Of a stretch of 64,000 nucleotides of DNA, positions 8,608 to 17,698 are shown piece after piece. Under the pieces are notes generated by a model. That model was not told the origin of the DNA, made no database searches, and saw only the letters and a list, made by a program, of their open reading frames with translations. Position 1 is the first letter of the stretch. Every line of letters starts with the position of its first letter. Source of the stretch: an uncultured Lachnospiraceae bacterium. Lineage in GTDB: Bacteria > Bacillota > Clostridia > Lachnospirales > Lachnospiraceae. Location: the NCBI GenBank assembly GCA_947172705.1, contig CAMWCA010000005.1:22952-86951 (forward strand), in the 5' to 3' direction. Position numbers and translations under genes: made by a program.

Positions 8608-10017
8608 ATGAATCAGAAAAATAAGGTGGTTGAGGTTTACGGACTATGGTTTGCAGATCTGGTAACAATAGGAATATCCTTTGTTCTGGCGACTTATATC
8701 CGGTTCGGAAATTTCAAGGATATGGAGAGTAAGGAGATACACTTTCAGGTGTGTCTGCTTCTCCTGCTTTTCTGTACCATTTACACCTTTTTTATTGCCT
8801 GGAACAGAAATTTTGTAAAGCGGGGCATCCAAAAAGAAGTCTACGAGATCGTGAAATATAACGCCATTATGATTCTGGTGGTGCAGACCATTATGACCTT
8901 TCTGAAATGGGCTGACCCTTTTTCCCGCCTTGTAACCGTTTACTTTACTGTGATTAATGTATTGTTGACAATTCTTGTTCATCTGGTGATCAAGAAGGGA
9001 ATGCGCCTTCATTACAGATCAGATCTGTCTAAAATTAAGGTGCTTGTGATCACCCAGAGGGCAATGGCGGAGGATGTGGCGAAGCATTTAAAGGATAATC
9101 TGGATCTGAATTTTCAGATCGTGCAGATCGCCTGCCCCGAGTGCAGGGAAAAGGAGGAACTTCAGGGAATCCCCGTAATGCCCATGAAAAAAGGGTTTAT
9201 GGAGGATGTGACCTATATGGCGCTGGATGAGGTGTTCATTTATGCGCCGGAGCTGAGCCAGAAGCAGATTCAGGTAATGATCAATGGGTTTGATGAGATG
9301 GGAGTGGACTGCCACTATTGTCTGGAGCTTCCGGGAACCCATTCTGAGCGAAGCAAAATGGATAATTTCGGAAGCTATTCCGTGATCACTTACACCAGAT
9401 TCCAGAGCAGCTACAAACGGCTGCTGATCAAGCGGGTGATGGATATTGTGGGAGGACTGGTGGGGCTGGCGATCACTTTGGTGCTTTTTCCCTTTATTGC
9501 CCTTGCCATCAAGCTGGATTCTCCGGGTCCGGTTTTATTCTCCCAGACCAGGATCGGGCGCAACGGGCGCAGGTTTAAGATCTATAAGTTCCGCTCCATG
9601 TATCTGGATGCGGAGGAGCGGAAAAAGGAGCTGGAACAGCAGAATGAAATGCAGGGTCTGATGTTTAAGATGGAGAATGATCCCCGCATTACAAAGGTAG
9701 GAAGATTTATCCGGAAGACCAGCATTGACGAACTGCCACAGTTTTACAATGTGGTAAAGGGCGACATGAGCCTGGTGGGCACCAGACCGCCTACTGCGGA
9801 TGAATTTGAAAAATACAACCAATATTATAGAAGGCGTATCAGCATGACGCCGGGACTTACGGGCTTGTGGCAGGTCAGCGGCAGGAGTGAAATCGAAAAC
9901 TTCGATGATGTGGTGAAATACGATTTGGAATATATCGACGGCTGGTCCCTGACTCTGGATGTAAAGATTCTGTTTCGCACCATCTGGGTGGTAATTGCAG
10001 GCCGGGGCTCAAAGTAA
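8608..10017 (+). CDS. Polyprenyl-phosphate sugar-1-phosphate transferase (exopolysaccharide priming enzyme)
   Basis: 469 residues. Four to five N-terminal transmembrane segments (about 8-135), a nucleotide-binding-like middle domain, and a C-terminal bacterial sugar transferase domain. That domain begins near residue 275 with KRVMDIVGG and contains SPGPVLFSQTRIGRNG, KIYKFRSM, TSIDELPQF and GDMSLVGTRPP. It transfers a hexose-1-phosphate (often Gal or Glc) onto undecaprenyl phosphate and so starts repeat-unit synthesis at the inner membrane face. An in-frame GTG at 8596 would destroy its own ribosome-binding site; GGAGG at 8598-8602 fits the ATG at 8608. This gene marks the start of a Wzx/Wzy-type pathway. 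Confidence 0.92.
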   Translation: MNQKNKVVEVYGLWFADLVTIGISFVLATYIRFGNFKDMESKEIHFQVCLLLLLFCTIYTFFIAWNRNFVKRGIQKEVYEIVKYNAIMILVVQTIMTFLKWADPFSRLVTVYFTVINVLLTILVHLVIKKGMRLHYRSDLSKIKVLVITQRAMAEDVAKHLKDNLDLNFQIVQIACPECREKEELQGIPVMPMKKGFMEDVTYMALDEVFIYAPELSQKQIQVMINGFDEMGVDCHYCLELPGTHSERSKMDNFGSYSVITYTRFQSSYKRLLIKRVMDIVGGLVGLAITLVLFPFIALAIKLDSPGPVLFSQTRIGRNGRRFKIYKFRSMYLDAEERKKELEQQNEMQGLMFKMENDPRITKVGRFIRKTSIDELPQFYNVVKGDMSLVGTRPPTADEFEKYNQYYRRRISMTPGLTGLWQVSGRSEIENFDDVVKYDLEYIDGWSLTLDVKILFRTIWVVIAGRGSK

Positions 10018-10041
10018 AAGATTGGGAGGTAGAAAACCTCA

Positions 10042-11106
10042 GTGAAGAAACAGGAAAAAATAAAAGTGCTGATGCTGGGACCGGACAGAAGGGTTCACGG
10101 GGGCATATCGGCAGTGGTAAATAACTTTTATGACGCCGGGCTGGATGAAAAAATTTTTCTGACTTATATCGGAACGATGGTGGATGGAAGTAAGCTAAAA
10201 AAGCTTTTAAAGGCTGTGGGGGCTTTTATGGTGTTTCTTGTAAAGGCGCCGGGGTATCAGATCATTCATGTGAATGTTGCCTCTGACAACAGCTATTACC
10301 GCAAATCCGTTTTTATTAAGACTGCAAAGCTTATGGGAAAAAAGATCGTAATTCATCAGCATGGGGGCGATTTTGAAAGCTTTTATTACAGGGAACAAAA
10401 TCGCCGGGGACAGGAAAAGATCAACAAAGTCCTTTCCATGGGAGATGCCTTTCTGGTTCTGACTCCTTTCTGGAAAAGCTTTTTCGGGCATATGGTAGCG
10501 GAAGAAAAAATCACGGTGCTGCCTAACGGGATACGGCTTCCGGAACAGTATCAAAAGACTTATGGGCAGCATAAGCTGTTGTTTCTGGGGAGGCTGTGCC
10601 GGGATAAGGGAGTAGGAGAACTGCTGGAAGCTGTATTTTCTCTCCAAAAACAGTATCCGGATCTCCAGCTTTATCTTGGAGGAATCTGGGAAGATGAGGA
10701 TTTAAAGAAAGAAGCGGAAAAGCATTCGGGCTTTGTCACCTGGCTTGGCTGGATTACCGGAGCAGAAAAGGAAAAATATTTAAGACAGTGTGATATTTTT
10801 GTATTGCCCTCCTATTTTGAGGGACAGCCAGTTTCGGTGCTGGAGGCAATGGGCGCCGGGTGCGCTGTGGTGGCGTCTGAAACAGGAGGCATTCCTCAGA
10901 TGGTTGCAGAGGAAGAAACAGGACTGCTGGTTGCGCCTAAAGATGTGGATGCTTTGCGGGAGGGTCTGCGCCGGGCGCTTTCTGACGGGGAGCTTTGCAG
11001 GCGGATGGGAAAACAGGCAAGGGATAAGGTGGAAAGGGAATTTTCCATTGAGACCAGCATGGAAAGGCTGCTGGAGGTTTACAGGAAGGTTTTGGAACTT
11101 TCATGA
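10042..11106 (+). CDS. GT4 family glycosyltransferase
   Basis: A 354-residue GT-B enzyme. The N-terminal domain starts LMLGPDRRVHGGIS. The donor domain from about residue 175 has FLGRLCRDKGVGELLEA, then VLPSYFEGQPVSVLEAMGAG with the E-x7-E retaining motif, then GGIPQMV. It probably adds an early sugar to the undecaprenyl-PP acceptor made by the upstream priming enzyme. GTG start with GGAGGT 11 bp upstream. The ATGA overlap couples it to the next gene. Confidence 0.9.
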   Translation: MKKQEKIKVLMLGPDRRVHGGISAVVNNFYDAGLDEKIFLTYIGTMVDGSKLKKLLKAVGAFMVFLVKAPGYQIIHVNVASDNSYYRKSVFIKTAKLMGKKIVIHQHGGDFESFYYREQNRRGQEKINKVLSMGDAFLVLTPFWKSFFGHMVAEEKITVLPNGIRLPEQYQKTYGQHKLLFLGRLCRDKGVGELLEAVFSLQKQYPDLQLYLGGIWEDEDLKKEAEKHSGFVTWLGWITGAEKEKYLRQCDIFVLPSYFEGQPVSVLEAMGAGCAVVASETGGIPQMVAEEETGLLVAPKDVDALREGLRRALSDGELCRRMGKQARDKVEREFSIETSMERLLEVYRKVLELS

Positions 11107-12146
11107 AGGAAATGAATTTGCGGTACAGGATCAGCATCGTGGTGCCGGTCTATAATACGGAAAAATATTTAAAACGGTGTGTGGACACTCTGACAGGACA
11201 GACCTACCGGAATCTGGAAATTTTATTAGTAGATGATGGCTCCACGGACAAAAGCGGCAGTATCTGCGAGGAGCTTGCCCTTGCCGATGACAGAATTCGT
11301 GTGATCCACAAGGTCAATGGAGGGCTGATTTCGGCATGGAAAAAGGGTGTGGAGGAAAGCACCGGGGAATATATCAGTTTTGTGGACAGTGACGACTGGA
11401 TCGATCTTTCCATGATGGAGGAAATGGCGGAGCGCCTTACAGGTATGCCCGGGGAAATAATTGCAAGCGATTATGTGATCGAGAGGGAAGAAGGCGGCAG
11501 TCAATGTGTATGGCAGCAGCTGTCTCCGGGAGAATATAACAGGCAGGCAATGGAACGGGATGTGATCCCCAATCTGCTGGGGCATGAATGGCGGTATGTG
11601 ACCATATCCCGCTGTATGAAGTTGATTGCAAAGAAGTTGATCACGGACAATTGGAACTACTGTCACCCAAAGATCCGCATGGGGGAGGATATGACGCTTA
11701 TGCTTCCGGCATTGATGGACTGTGAGCGCCTTGTGGTAATGGATCATAAGGCGTATTATCACTATTTTTATGTGACGGATTCCATGGTTCACAAATATGA
11801 TGGACAGCTGTATGAGAATATCAACCTGTTGAGGAGGATCGTCCGGCGGATACTTGCCGACAAACTTCAGGGGGAAGTACTTTCGGATATGTTGAAACGG
11901 GCGGATCAGGAGCATATTTTTATGTTATTTCTTGCTTTGAAAAACGAGGCGAGAGGGAACCCTTCAGGCGGCAAAAAAAATATTCTTGCCATTTGCAGGG
12001 AGGAGGAAATCAGACAGCTGTGCCAAAACACCCAAGTGGAGGTTCGGGAAAAATCCAATCAGCTGTTGAATCTGGTGCTGCGGCATCCCAATGCCATTAC
12101 CGTGAGAATGCTCTGCCTGGCAATGGCTTTGTATGACAGAAGATAG
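11103..12146 (+). CDS. GT2 family glycosyltransferase
   Basis: 347 residues: ISIVVPVYNTEKYLKRC, VDDGSTDKSG, then FVDSDDWID near residue 99 (the DxD metal site). Typical bacterial GT-A enzyme, with a C-terminal helical extension that lacks any named motif. It overlaps the GT4 stop by 4 bp and precedes another GT2 by 15 bp, so it is one step in the same repeat-unit assembly. Confidence 0.9.
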   Translation: MKEMNLRYRISIVVPVYNTEKYLKRCVDTLTGQTYRNLEILLVDDGSTDKSGSICEELALADDRIRVIHKVNGGLISAWKKGVEESTGEYISFVDSDDWIDLSMMEEMAERLTGMPGEIIASDYVIEREEGGSQCVWQQLSPGEYNRQAMERDVIPNLLGHEWRYVTISRCMKLIAKKLITDNWNYCHPKIRMGEDMTLMLPALMDCERLVVMDHKAYYHYFYVTDSMVHKYDGQLYENINLLRRIVRRILADKLQGEVLSDMLKRADQEHIFMLFLALKNEARGNPSGGKKNILAICREEEIRQLCQNTQVEVREKSNQLLNLVLRHPNAITVRMLCLAMALYDRR

Positions 12147-12161
12147 GAAAGGAAAGCCGGA

Positions 12162-13196
12162 ATGGATCAGTTTATCAATGAAAAACCTTTAATCAGCGTA
12201 ATCGTTCCGGTTTACAACGGACAGAATTATCTGAGAAAATGTATTGTGAGTATAGAGGAACAGACCTATAAGCCCATACAGGTGATAATCGTCAACGACG
12301 GCTCTACCGACGGAACAGGGAAGGTATGCAGGGAGCTGGAACAAGAATATGAAAATATTCAGATCATAGAGATGGAGGATGAAGGGGTATCGGCGGCAAG
12401 AAACGCCGGGCTGAACCAGACAAAGGGAGAGTTCCTTACTTTTGTGGACGCGGACGACAGACTGCTCCCCGATACCATCGCCAGGCTTTACCGATGTATT
12501 ATGGAGACAGAGCTGGATATTGCCGGATGCGGGTTTTTTACATGGACGAAGGAAGAGGAGCTGCCAGGGGAAGAACGGCATCAGGGAGAGGAAGCGCCGG
12601 CGCTTTATACGCCTGATGCATTTTTAAGAGAAGGTATTTTAAAAGGGAACAGCCGCTGCTGGAGCAAGCTGTACCGGACTTCGGCGATAGGAGAACAGCG
12701 GTTCAGACAGGGGCTTACCATTGGGGAGGACATGCTGTTTCTGGTGGATCTTCTGCCCCGAATCAGTGGTATTGCAGAGATTTCCTATCAGGGCTATGGG
12801 TATTTTCAAAACCCCGGCGGCGCCATGAACAGGAAATTTTCTCCCAGATATATGGATCAGATCACCTGCTGGGAGATTGCCAGAGATAAAATTTTTCAGG
12901 GGGAAGAAACAAAAGGAAAAGCCAAGGATCAGGAGAAGGAGCAGCTGAGGAGCCAGGTAACGGCAATTTTGCTTACTTCTGTGATGCTTACCGCAGGAAA
13001 GATCGCGCTTCTTTCCGGAAAGGAAAGAAAGCAGCAGAAGCAGTATAGTAAGATCTGCCATGAGAAAGTAAAAAAGGAAATACGGACGCCGGGCGCCTTT
13101 CAGGGCTTGTCCCGGGGCTACAGATGGAAGACAGGAATTTTTTATGCTGTGCCGGGATTTTACTTGTGGCTATATCATTTTCGGAAATTTCTTTAA
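12162..13196 (+). CDS. GT2 family glycosyltransferase
   Basis: 344 residues with SVIVPVYNGQNYLRKC, VNDGSTDGTG and FVDADDRLLPD near residue 95. The C-terminal half carries a lysine/glutamate-rich helix and an aromatic tail that may bind the membrane. Its stop overlaps the ribosome-binding site of the pyruvyl transferase gene. Donor and acceptor unknown. Confidence 0.9.
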   Translation: MDQFINEKPLISVIVPVYNGQNYLRKCIVSIEEQTYKPIQVIIVNDGSTDGTGKVCRELEQEYENIQIIEMEDEGVSAARNAGLNQTKGEFLTFVDADDRLLPDTIARLYRCIMETELDIAGCGFFTWTKEEELPGEERHQGEEAPALYTPDAFLREGILKGNSRCWSKLYRTSAIGEQRFRQGLTIGEDMLFLVDLLPRISGIAEISYQGYGYFQNPGGAMNRKFSPRYMDQITCWEIARDKIFQGEETKGKAKDQEKEQLRSQVTAILLTSVMLTAGKIALLSGKERKQQKQYSKICHEKVKKEIRTPGAFQGLSRGYRWKTGIFYAVPGFYLWLYHFRKFL

Positions 13197-13206
13197 GGAG
13201 GCGGCT

Positions 13207-14406
13207 TTGGAAGAAAAAATTGTAATGTATATGCATGCAGGCAGTAAAAACCATGGCTGTGAAGCTATCGTGAACAGTCTTTGCCATATGATCAGGGAAA
13301 AAGCGTTGCTGGTCAGCTACCGCGGGGAGGAGGATGAAGCTTACTCCTTAAAGGAGCTTTGCACCATCCGGCAGGAGAAAAAAATAGAAGAAAAAAAGCT
13401 TCTTCATATCTGGAATTATCTTTACCGGAAACTGACGGGGGATGAGGAAAGTCTCATCCGCTACCGCTACGGGGCGGTCTTTGGGGAAGAGAAGTTTCCC
13501 CTTGCCATCTCTATTGGAGGAGATAATTACTGCTATGACAATATGCTGAAAGATCTGCGGCTTGGGAACGCGGCGTTCAATGGGAAAGGGACGAAGACCA
13601 TCCTGCTGGGATGCTCCATAGAGCCGGAGCTTCTGAAAAAACCTGAGATCCTAGCGGATCTGGCAAAATACCACACCATTATCGCAAGGGAATCCGTTAC
13701 CTATGAGGCATTGCAAAAAGCCTTTGGCAGGACGGAGCAGCCCCGGCTGCTGTGTTATCCGGACCCGGCGTTTACCCTTCCCAAAAAGGAACTTCCCCTT
13801 CCGGAGGGGTTTCAGGAGGGGAATACAGTAGGCATCAATGTAAGCCCTATGGTTCAGAAGGAGGAAAGCCGCCCGGGGATTACTTTGGAGAATTATGTAA
13901 ACCTGATGCGGTTTATCATAGATCATACGGATCTGCAGATTGCCCTGATCCCTCATGTGGTGTGGGCGCAGAATGACGACAGGGAGCCGATCCACAGGCT
14001 TTATGAAAAATTTCGGAATACGGGAAGAGTGATCCGGCTGGAGGATGGGAGCTGTGAAGAGCTGAAAGGCTATATTGGCAGGTGCCGCCTGTTTGTGGGG
14101 GCAAGGACCCATGCCACCATAGCCGCCTACTCTTCGCTGGTTCCCACTCTGGTGGTAGGCTATTCCGTAAAGGCAAGAGGTATTGCAAAAGATCTTTTTG
14201 GCACGGAAGAAAACTATGTGTTGCCGGTGCAGGATCTGAGGGAACCGGGGGATCTGACAAAGGGCTTTCAATGGCTGCTGGCGCATGAGGCGTCGGTGAG
14301 AGAACATTTGAAAGAGATCATGCCCGGCTATCGGCAGCAGGCATTTTTAACAGGGAAAGAAGTAGACAGATTATGGGAAGAGTTCAGTCAGCAGCAAAAA
14401 ATATAG
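13207..14406 (+). CDS. Polysaccharide pyruvyl transferase family protein
   Basis: About 399 residues of the CsaB/WcaK type. It starts with an AGSKNHGCEAI glycine-rich loop, has SIGGDNYCYD near residue 100, and RLFVGARTHATIAAYSS near residue 295. These enzymes add a pyruvate ketal from phosphoenolpyruvate to a sugar. An in-frame ATG at 13144 lies deep in the upstream gene. I chose the TTG at 13207 because AAGGAGG (13195-13201) lies 5 bp before it; ATG 13225 is an alternative. It overlaps the flippase start by 34 bp. Some members of this superfamily are not pyruvyl transferases. Confidence 0.82.
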   Translation: MEEKIVMYMHAGSKNHGCEAIVNSLCHMIREKALLVSYRGEEDEAYSLKELCTIRQEKKIEEKKLLHIWNYLYRKLTGDEESLIRYRYGAVFGEEKFPLAISIGGDNYCYDNMLKDLRLGNAAFNGKGTKTILLGCSIEPELLKKPEILADLAKYHTIIARESVTYEALQKAFGRTEQPRLLCYPDPAFTLPKKELPLPEGFQEGNTVGINVSPMVQKEESRPGITLENYVNLMRFIIDHTDLQIALIPHVVWAQNDDREPIHRLYEKFRNTGRVIRLEDGSCEELKGYIGRCRLFVGARTHATIAAYSSLVPTLVVGYSVKARGIAKDLFGTEENYVLPVQDLREPGDLTKGFQWLLAHEASVREHLKEIMPGYRQQAFLTGKEVDRLWEEFSQQQKI

Positions 14407-15902
14407 CCTTTGGATATATTGGGAATCTGGTGACCCAGCTTCTTGGGTTTGTTTTGCGTACGGTTTTTATTGCCTATCTGGGGAACACGCTGACAGGCAT
14501 CAACGATCTTTATACGGGAATCCTTTCGGTTTTATCCATGGCGGAGCTGGGAGTGGGGACGGCGCTGAACTATAGTCTGTATGCTCCGGTAGCAAGGAAG
14601 GATTATGAGAAGATCAAATCCTATATGCAGCTTTACCGAAAAGCTTACCGGATCATAGGGCTGGTGATCGCCCTCATAGGGCTTGCCATTTCCCCCTTTT
14701 TACCTTATCTGGTGAAGCAGCCTGAAGGGGTAGCGCTGAGGGATCTGACCCTTTATTATTTTATCTTTTTGTTTAACACGGTAAGCTCTTACTTCGTGGC
14801 ATATAAATACAGTCTGGTAAATGCGGAGCAGAAAAATTACATTCAGACCAATATCATTACCGTCACAAAGATGATCACCGTAGGCTTGCAGATCATTGTG
14901 ATCATTGGAACGAGAAATTTTTATCTGTATCTGCTGACGGCGGCATTGGTAGAGCTGCTGCAGAAGGTTTTTGTAAGCCGCTATCTGAACAGACGGTATC
15001 CTTATCTCCTTGACAGAAACGTAACCAGACTTTCCAAAGAGGAGACGGGAGAGATCGTAAAGAAAACCAAGGCGTTGGTGTTTCATAAGGTAGGGGATGT
15101 GGCAAGGCTGCAGACGGACAGCATGATCATATCCGGCTTTATTAACGTTACCCTGGTTGGCTTTGTGGGAAACTACAACCTGGTTCTGACTTCCGTCTCC
15201 AATTTTGTAAATATTATTTTTAACTCTGTGCTTTCGGGCTTTGGAAATTTGATCGCAACGGAATCCAGGGAAAAGCAGTACGACATCTTTAAGGTGTATC
15301 GATTTTTTGCCTGCTGGATCTATGGGTTTTCGGCAGTAGGCTTTTTCCTGCTGCTGACGCCCTTTGTGATGCTCTGGCAGGGAACGGAAAGCGTCCTCGG
15401 GGTCAGCGTTGTCGCCTGTATTTTGATTGATTATTATTTAAAAGGTGATAGAATTGTATTATCAAACTTTAAAACGGCGGCAGGGGTTTTTGAGCAGGAT
15501 AAATATCTGGCGCTGATCCAGGGCGGGGTAAATCTGGTGATCTCCATTGTGCTGGTACAGAAAATTGGGCTTGCAGGCGTTTATGTGGGAACGGTGATTT
15601 CGGGACTGATCGCCAATCTTACAAAACCTTTTATCATTTACAAAGTATGCTTTGACAAAAACGTAAAGGCGTATTTTCTTGATTCGGTCAGGTACCTGGC
15701 GGCGCTTGCCGGTATTCTTGTGATTTTATCAGGGATCAAAAGGGTGGTCATGCCGGAGGTAACCATGATCTCATTTGCAGTGATGTTTTTGATCATCTGC
15801 ATTGTGTTTAACGGGATCTTTCTGCTGCTGTTTGGAAAAACCCGGGAGTTTTCATATTTATGGGGACTGATAGAGAAAAAACTAAGGCGAAAAGGGAAGT
15901 AA
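14373..15902 (+). CDS. Wzx-type oligosaccharide flippase
   Basis: 509 residues with about 14 hydrophobic segments, in the MATE-like polysaccharide transporter family. It starts with the typical amphipathic helix SAAKNIAFGYIGNLVTQ and has LYTGILSVLSMAELGVGTALNY near residue 50. It should flip the undecaprenyl-PP-linked repeat unit outward. The 34-bp overlap with the pyruvyl transferase shows tight coupling. It is the first of two Wzx proteins in the window. Confidence 0.9.
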   Translation: MGRVQSAAKNIAFGYIGNLVTQLLGFVLRTVFIAYLGNTLTGINDLYTGILSVLSMAELGVGTALNYSLYAPVARKDYEKIKSYMQLYRKAYRIIGLVIALIGLAISPFLPYLVKQPEGVALRDLTLYYFIFLFNTVSSYFVAYKYSLVNAEQKNYIQTNIITVTKMITVGLQIIVIIGTRNFYLYLLTAALVELLQKVFVSRYLNRRYPYLLDRNVTRLSKEETGEIVKKTKALVFHKVGDVARLQTDSMIISGFINVTLVGFVGNYNLVLTSVSNFVNIIFNSVLSGFGNLIATESREKQYDIFKVYRFFACWIYGFSAVGFFLLLTPFVMLWQGTESVLGVSVVACILIDYYLKGDRIVLSNFKTAAGVFEQDKYLALIQGGVNLVISIVLVQKIGLAGVYVGTVISGLIANLTKPFIIYKVCFDKNVKAYFLDSVRYLAALAGILVILSGIKRVVMPEVTMISFAVMFLIICIVFNGIFLLLFGKTREFSYLWGLIEKKLRRKGK

Positions 15903-15915
15903 AGGGAGGACGGCT

Positions 15916-16974
15916 ATGCTGGAAATGGTAAAAAATGCGGAGAAGCAGCTGCTCTGCTATCCAAAACGGAATTTGGGCTATCGGTTAAAAAGAACCATTA
16001 AGATCATAACAGGACGGAAGGTAGAACCGCCGGATAAGATCAACTGGCATACCGGGCTGCTGGCGAAAAGCCTTACCGATTACTATATGGAAAACAGAAA
16101 TACGGAGGAGGCAAGAATTATTTTGAACTGCCTCAGGAAATACTATGACAGATGGATTCGCCGGGGATGCAAAATGTACTATCTGGACGATGCTTTCAGC
16201 GGTCTGGCATTGATCGACCTTCACCAGATTACGGGGGAAGAAAAATACAAGCAGGCGGCGGACGCCATGGCGCGGTATCTCTTTGCCCATGAAACGGACA
16301 GAGGAGGAGCAATGCCCTATCGCCCGGGGCAGAAAAACGGCTATGTTTTTGCAGACGGCATTGGAATGGTATGCCCTTTCCTGTGTAAATACGGCAGTGT
16401 CTATGGAGATATGAACGCCGTTAATCTTGCCGTGACACAGATGCAGAATTTTATAGAACATGGAATGGACGAAAAAACCGGGCTGCCTTATCACGGCTAT
16501 GAATATGAAAGCGGCGTGAAATACGGCATTATCGGTTGGGGAAGGGCGGTAGGCTGGTTGATGATAGGGATGGCGGAAAGCCTTGCTTACATAGAACCTG
16601 AAAGACCCTGCTATGAGTCGTTGAAACAGGCATACAGACGCATCGTGGACAAGGTGGAGGCTTATCAGCTGGAGAACGGGCTTTATGGCTGGCAGCTGGA
16701 GGCAAAGGAGGGACCTGTGGACACCTCGGCAACGGCGATGATCCTTTATGCCATTGCAAGATCCCTGGATACCAAGGTACTGATCGGAATTCACAGATCA
16801 AGAATGGTACGCGGACGGGAAGCGCTGTGGAGCAGGGTAAAGGAGGGGGAAATCGACAACTGCCTTGCCGAATGCCAGGGCTTTTCCATGTATCCCCAGG
16901 TTTACGGCGCTTACCCATGGTCTCTGGGACCTGCCTTGTCATTGTTTGTGATGACAAAAGAAGGAGAAAATTAG
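15916..16974 (+). CDS. GH88/GH105-like (alpha/alpha)6-barrel protein
   Basis: 352 residues with the signatures of unsaturated uronyl and rhamnogalacturonyl hydrolases: YYLDDAF (D91/D92), FADGIGMVCPFL with the candidate catalytic D147, a WGRAVGWLMIGMAE segment near residue 205 and VDTSATAMILYAIARS near residue 273. No signal peptide is visible, so it appears cytoplasmic. A depolymerising family inside a biosynthetic operon, 13 bp after Wzx and 1 bp before a GT2, is unusual. It could edit intermediates, recycle aberrant chains, or be recruited as a lyase or transferase. Fold assignment is good; substrate is not known. Confidence 0.78.
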   Translation: MLEMVKNAEKQLLCYPKRNLGYRLKRTIKIITGRKVEPPDKINWHTGLLAKSLTDYYMENRNTEEARIILNCLRKYYDRWIRRGCKMYYLDDAFSGLALIDLHQITGEEKYKQAADAMARYLFAHETDRGGAMPYRPGQKNGYVFADGIGMVCPFLCKYGSVYGDMNAVNLAVTQMQNFIEHGMDEKTGLPYHGYEYESGVKYGIIGWGRAVGWLMIGMAESLAYIEPERPCYESLKQAYRRIVDKVEAYQLENGLYGWQLEAKEGPVDTSATAMILYAIARSLDTKVLIGIHRSRMVRGREALWSRVKEGEIDNCLAECQGFSMYPQVYGAYPWSLGPALSLFVMTKEGEN

Positions 16975-16975
16975 A

Positions 16976-17698
16976 ATGCAAAAGACAGTTATCGTGATGC
17001 CGGTTGCCAACGAGGAAGGAACCATGGAACAGGTGTTGGAGGATATTTTGAAGCTGCCTTATGAGAACCTGTACCTGTACGTGATCATGGATAGCTACTC
17101 TAAGGACAAAACTGCAGATATTGTGAAACGCTATGAACAGAGAACAGGGGGAAAGATCCGGTATATCTTTCATGAGAGATCCTACGGCGTGATCAGCTGC
17201 TATCTGGAGGGCTATAAAAGAGCGTTACAGGACGGTGCGGAGTGGGTCATCGAGATGGACGGCGGCGGAAGCCACCTGCCGGCGGAGGTACCTCAGTTTA
17301 TAGAGAAGCTGGAAGAAGGCTATGAATGTGTTTGGGGTTCCCGGTTTATTGAGGGAGGCGACATCAGCAACCACCCTCTTTATCGAAGATTCTTAAGCAG
17401 CGGGGGAACCGTTCTGGCAAATGTGGTATTGGGAACCCGGCTGAAGGACATGACCAGTGGATTTGAAGGATTCCAAAGGCATGTGCTGGAGGAACTGGAT
17501 CTGGATCAGTTTCTGTCCACAGGGCATATGTATCAGACCGAAATGCGGTATTATTGCAGAAACCGAAAAGCGGTGGAGGTTCCCATTCATTATAAGGGTT
17601 CAGAGTCCAGCTTTAGCGGAAAGGTGGTTGTGGAAGCCCTTAAGATTCTGTTTCAATTAAAAAAGCATGAAAAAGCAGTGGTAAGGAATGTAAAATGA
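16976..17698 (+). CDS. DPM1-like GT2 glycosyltransferase, soluble
   Basis: A 240-residue catalytic domain without transmembrane tail: TVIVMPVANEEGTM, YVIMDSYSKDKT, then VIEMDGGGSHLP near residue 90 and VWGSRFIEGGD near residue 115. This is the dolichol-phosphate-mannose-synthase type of GT2, which normally makes polyprenyl-phosphate sugars. The metal motif reads MDGGGSH where many members have MDADxSH. AAGGAG lies about 10 bp upstream of the ATG. The ATGA overlap joins it to a GT11 gene. Confidence 0.85.
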   Translation: MQKTVIVMPVANEEGTMEQVLEDILKLPYENLYLYVIMDSYSKDKTADIVKRYEQRTGGKIRYIFHERSYGVISCYLEGYKRALQDGAEWVIEMDGGGSHLPAEVPQFIEKLEEGYECVWGSRFIEGGDISNHPLYRRFLSSGGTVLANVVLGTRLKDMTSGFEGFQRHVLEELDLDQFLSTGHMYQTEMRYYCRNRKAVEVPIHYKGSESSFSGKVVVEALKILFQLKKHEKAVVRNVK

